The notes under the pieces: model-generated
Told to the model about the DNA's origin: nothing
The model's input: only the letters and a program-made list of their open reading frames with translations
Database searches by the model: none
NCBI GenBank assembly: GCA_041569895.1
Contig: JBFFXF010000308.1
Coordinates: 1-8,290 of the forward strand
DNA from: JBFFXF01 sp041569895
GTDB lineage: Bacteria > Planctomycetota > UBA8108 > JACQVS01
Direction of reading: 5' to 3'
DNA: 8,290 nucleotides
Made by a program: the position numbers and the translations under genes
Shown: in pieces, positions 6,230 through 8,290 of the stretch
Numbering within the stretch: position 1 is the stretch's first letter
Layout of the letters: each line of letters begins with the position of its first letter

Positions 6230-8290
6230 GGTCCGATGCCGTTCGCGGCGCGAGTCATCGCCGGCGAGCGCGGCTGGCCGACGCACCTCGGCGACAACCG
6301 TCGCAGCGGCGCCACCACCGCGGACGTGGCTCCGCCGCTCGTCGAGCGATGGCGATATCGCGCCGCGCACGCGCCGCGTCCGTCGTGGCCGCCTCCCGCC
6401 GAGAGGAGCCACTGGCAGCGACTCGCGACCATCGAGCCGCGCACGACGCACGACCGAGCCTTCCACGTCGTCGTCGCCGGCGACGCTGTCTTCTTCGGCT
6501 CGTCCGCCGATGACTCGGTGCGACGGCTCGACCTCGAGAGCGGCGCGGAGCAGTGGACCTTCGCGACCGACGGGCCGATTCGCATCGCGCCGGCGATCGA
6601 CGGCGACCGCGTCTACTTCGCGAGCGACGACGGTCGCGTCTACTGCGTCGGCGCAGCGAACGGCGAGGCGATCTGGATTCACGATGCGGCGCCCTCGCGA
6701 GCGCTCGTCGTCGGCAACGGGCGGTTGATCTCGACGTGGCCGATCCGCACCGGCGTGCTGGTCGACGGCGGCGTCGTGCTCGGATGCGCCGGTCTCTTTC
6801 CGACGCAGGGCGTCTTCGCGTTCGCGCTCGACGCCGGCGACGGCTCGGTGATCTGGAGACGCGAGCTGGACGGTGTCTCCCCGCAGGGGTATCTGCTGGC
6901 GTCGCCGCGGCTCCTCTACGTGCCGCAGGGACGCGCCAGCCCGTTCGCGATCGCGCGCGAGGACGGCGACGGCATGCAGACGTTTCCCGGCGTCGGCGGA
7001 TCGTACGCGCTCCTCGCGGGCGAGACGCTCCTCTCCGGGCCCGGGAACGTCGGCGAGCTCACCGTCGCCGATGCGGCATCCCGCGACCGCCTCGCGTCGG
7101 TCAACGGCAGTCACCTCGTCGCCACCACCACGACGTCCTGGCTGCACGCGCGCGATCGACTCTCGGCGATCGACCGCACGCGCCACCTGGCGCTCTCGCG
7201 AGAGAGGAAGCAGCTCGAGGCGCGCCGCGACGCGCTCCGCAAGGAGCTCAAGCGTGAGGGCGCCGATCGCGCGCGCGTCGAGCGGGAGATCGCCGCCGTG
7301 CAATCGCGGCTCGTCGAGATCGGCGGCGAGCTGCGGAAGTGCGTGCTCTGGGAAGCGGAATGCGGGCATCCGCTGTCGCTGATCCTCGCCGGGTCGACGC
7401 TCTTCGCCGGCGGCGAGGACTCGGTCGCGGCGCACGATGCGTCAAACGGCGCGCGCGTCTGGACCGCGCCGGTCGAGGGCAAGGCGTACGGGCTCGGCGC
7501 GGTGCCCGGTCGTCTCCTCGTCTCGACCGACCGCGGCGTCATCCACTGCTTCGCGGCCGGCGACGCGAACGCCGGCGCACCGCGAGTCGTCGACGGCGGC
7601 GAGTCAGCGGCGGTCGAGGTCGCGCCGCGGATCTCCGCGGCGGTCGAGCGGATCCTCGGCGAGTCCCGGATCGATCCCGGCCTCTGCGTCGTCGCCGGGT
7701 GCGGAAGCGGGGAGCTCGCGCTCGAGATCGCCCGCCGCACGCGCATGACCGTCGTCGGTTTCGACCGGGATCCGGCGAGCGTCGAGTCGGCCCGGGCGCT
7801 GCTCCGCCGCGCCGGCGTTCACGGCGCTCGCGTCACCGTGCACCACGTCGAGGGAGAGACGCTGCCGATCCCCGACGGCGTCGCCAACCTGGTCGTCTCG
7901 GAGGATCTGGTTACCGGGGGCGAGACCGTCGTGACACGCGCCGAGATCGAGCGCGTCGTGCGACCGTACGGCGGTGTCGCGCTGGTCCCCGGCGACGACG
8001 GGTGGACCCTCTATCGCCGGCCCGCGCTTCCCGGCGCGGGAGAGTGGACGCACCAGTACGCCGATCCCGGGAACACGGCCTGCAGTGCGGACACGCTGAT
8101 CGGCAGCGCGCTCCGGCTGCAGTGGTTCGGCGGACCGGGGCCGCGCCGCATGATCGACCGCCACCTTCGACCGGTGCCGCCACTGGTGTCGAGGGGGCGA
8201 TTGTTCATTCCGGGGAACGATCTGGTCATCGCGGTCGACGCGTACAACGGCAGCGAGCTGTGGGAGGCGCGTCTCGCCGGCAGCCGCCGC
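6164..8290 (+). CDS. PQQ/BamB-like beta-propeller protein with embedded SAM-methyltransferase-like domain (3' end beyond window)
   Basis: The frame from ATG 6164 stays open for 709 codons to the window edge, so the C-terminus is missing. AGAGG (6151-6155) lies 8 bases before the ATG. Residues 1-22 look like a short Sec signal peptide. GWPTHLGDNRRSGAT (37-51) is the usual opening of PQQ-type propellers. Blades follow, with repeats such as VFFGSSADDSVRRLDLESGA (109-128) and VYFASDDGRVYCVGAANGEA (150-169), then VVGNGRLISTWP (182-193) and SPQGYLLASPRL (239-250). Charged helix at 341-392 looks like a coiled coil, and another blade spans about 405-465. Residues 485-612 resemble a class I methyltransferase: VVAGCGSGELAL (509-520), acidic VGFDRDP (531-537). 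EWTHQYADPGNTACSAD (627-643) begins a second propeller portion. I recall this architecture from Planctomycetota proteins of about 1,000 residues; its function is unknown. PQQ binding is not implied, as such blades often have only a scaffold role. Confidence 0.88.
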   Translation, partial: MRILKLTAVVSVVLAASPGSWPGPMPFAARVIAGERGWPTHLGDNRRSGATTADVAPPLVERWRYRAAHAPRPSWPPPAERSHWQRLATIEPRTTHDRAFHVVVAGDAVFFGSSADDSVRRLDLESGAEQWTFATDGPIRIAPAIDGDRVYFASDDGRVYCVGAANGEAIWIHDAAPSRALVVGNGRLISTWPIRTGVLVDGGVVLGCAGLFPTQGVFAFALDAGDGSVIWRRELDGVSPQGYLLASPRLLYVPQGRASPFAIAREDGDGMQTFPGVGGSYALLAGETLLSGPGNVGELTVADAASRDRLASVNGSHLVATTTTSWLHARDRLSAIDRTRHLALSRERKQLEARRDALRKELKREGADRARVEREIAAVQSRLVEIGGELRKCVLWEAECGHPLSLILAGSTLFAGGEDSVAAHDASNGARVWTAPVEGKAYGLGAVPGRLLVSTDRGVIHCFAAGDANAGAPRVVDGGESAAVEVAPRISAAVERILGESRIDPGLCVVAGCGSGELALEIARRTRMTVVGFDRDPASVESARALLRRAGVHGARVTVHHVEGETLPIPDGVANLVVSEDLVTGGETVVTRAEIERVVRPYGGVALVPGDDGWTLYRRPALPGAGEWTHQYADPGNTACSADTLIGSALRLQWFGGPGPRRMIDRHLRPVPPLVSRGRLFIPGNDLVIAVDAYNGSELWEARLAGSRR
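7184..7339 (+). other. Coiled-coil insertion within the propeller
   Basis: Residues 341-392 are rich in Arg, Glu, Lys, Leu and Ala with heptad-like spacing (for example RKQLEARRDALRKEL at 348-362), unlike the Gly/Asp-rich blades on both sides. It ends just before a Cys pair (C393, C400). It may mediate dimerisation or dock a partner. Confidence 0.6.
7616..7999 (+). other. Embedded methyltransferase-like domain
   Basis: Residues 485-612 of the propeller gene fit a Rossmann-type SAM-dependent methyltransferase. They show a helix, VVAGCGSGELAL in the motif I position, VGFDRDP ending the second strand, RRAGVHGARVTVHHVEGETLPIP with the post-II features, and NLVVSEDL in the motif IV position. The acid normally just before the glycine loop (as in DLGCG) is replaced by Val/Ala here, so SAM binding is uncertain. 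No substrate motif is recognisable. Confidence 0.7.

Noticed and set aside
6134..7435. A 433-codon minus-strand open frame and several short plus-strand frames across 6204-7748
   Set aside because: All are shadows of the continuous propeller-methyltransferase frame that begins at 6164 and leaves the window without a stop.
7616..7999. Methyltransferase as a separate gene
   Set aside because: No stop codon, ribosome-binding site or credible start separates it from the propeller segments, and the frame continues unbroken on both sides.
1..8290. tRNA, rRNA, CRISPR arrays, insertion sequences, attachment sites, riboswitches
   Set aside because: The window is nearly all coding, no gap exceeds about 112 bp, and none contains spaced direct repeats, terminal inverted repeats with a transposase, or a cloverleaf-like pattern.
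6164..8290. A PQQ-dependent alcohol dehydrogenase
   Set aside because: The blades resemble PQQ-type repeats, but I see no adjacent-cysteine pair or dehydrogenase catalytic motif, and the coiled-coil and methyltransferase insertions do not fit that enzyme class.

Overview
The window is GC-rich bacterial chromosome (G or C at almost every third codon position), densely coding, with seven protein genes and no RNA gene, insertion sequence or CRISPR array. A family-9 (LPS-type) glycosyltransferase points to a Gram-negative cell envelope. The last gene belongs to a large PQQ-type beta-propeller family with a built-in methyltransferase domain that I associate mainly with Planctomycetota and related phyla. 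Planctomycetota or a neighbouring high-GC group is therefore my best guess. It is an inference; Myxococcota, Acidobacteriota or a candidate phylum cannot be excluded.

Layout, left to right. Positions 1-66 are an array of 6-bp ACGGGR units cut by the window edge, followed by a short gene-free leader. A two-gene ABC-2 exporter (ATPase 113-1204, permease 1179-2219) has overlapping reading frames. A 61-bp gap (2220-2280) holds two back-to-back stem-loops and a sigma70-like promoter candidate. It is followed by a second two-gene unit: a family-9 glycosyltransferase (2281-3177) and, 10 bp later, an RsmB/NOP-type RNA cytosine-5 methyltransferase (3188-4552). That unit converges with a minus-strand HpcH/HpaI-type aldolase (4588-5361), and a 15-bp-stem hairpin lies between the two stop codons. 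The aldolase is divergent from a cytosolic-looking lipase-fold hydrolase (5415-6176), with an imperfect dyad in the 53-bp gap.

The hydrolase overlaps by 13 bp a very large gene starting at 6164. That gene is open for 709 codons and runs off the right edge without a stop. It combines a probable signal peptide, PQQ/BamB-like propeller blades, a charged coiled-coil insertion, a SAM-methyltransferase-like domain and a further propeller segment.

No single pathway links the genes. The exporter is one unit, the glycosyltransferase and rRNA methyltransferase look like a housekeeping pair, and the hydrolase is probably co-translated with the propeller-methyltransferase. That fusion is the most interesting item: it looks exported yet carries a domain that normally needs cytosolic SAM, and its SAM motif is partly degenerate. 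I believe it belongs to a known but functionally uncharacterised family, so it is not wholly new.
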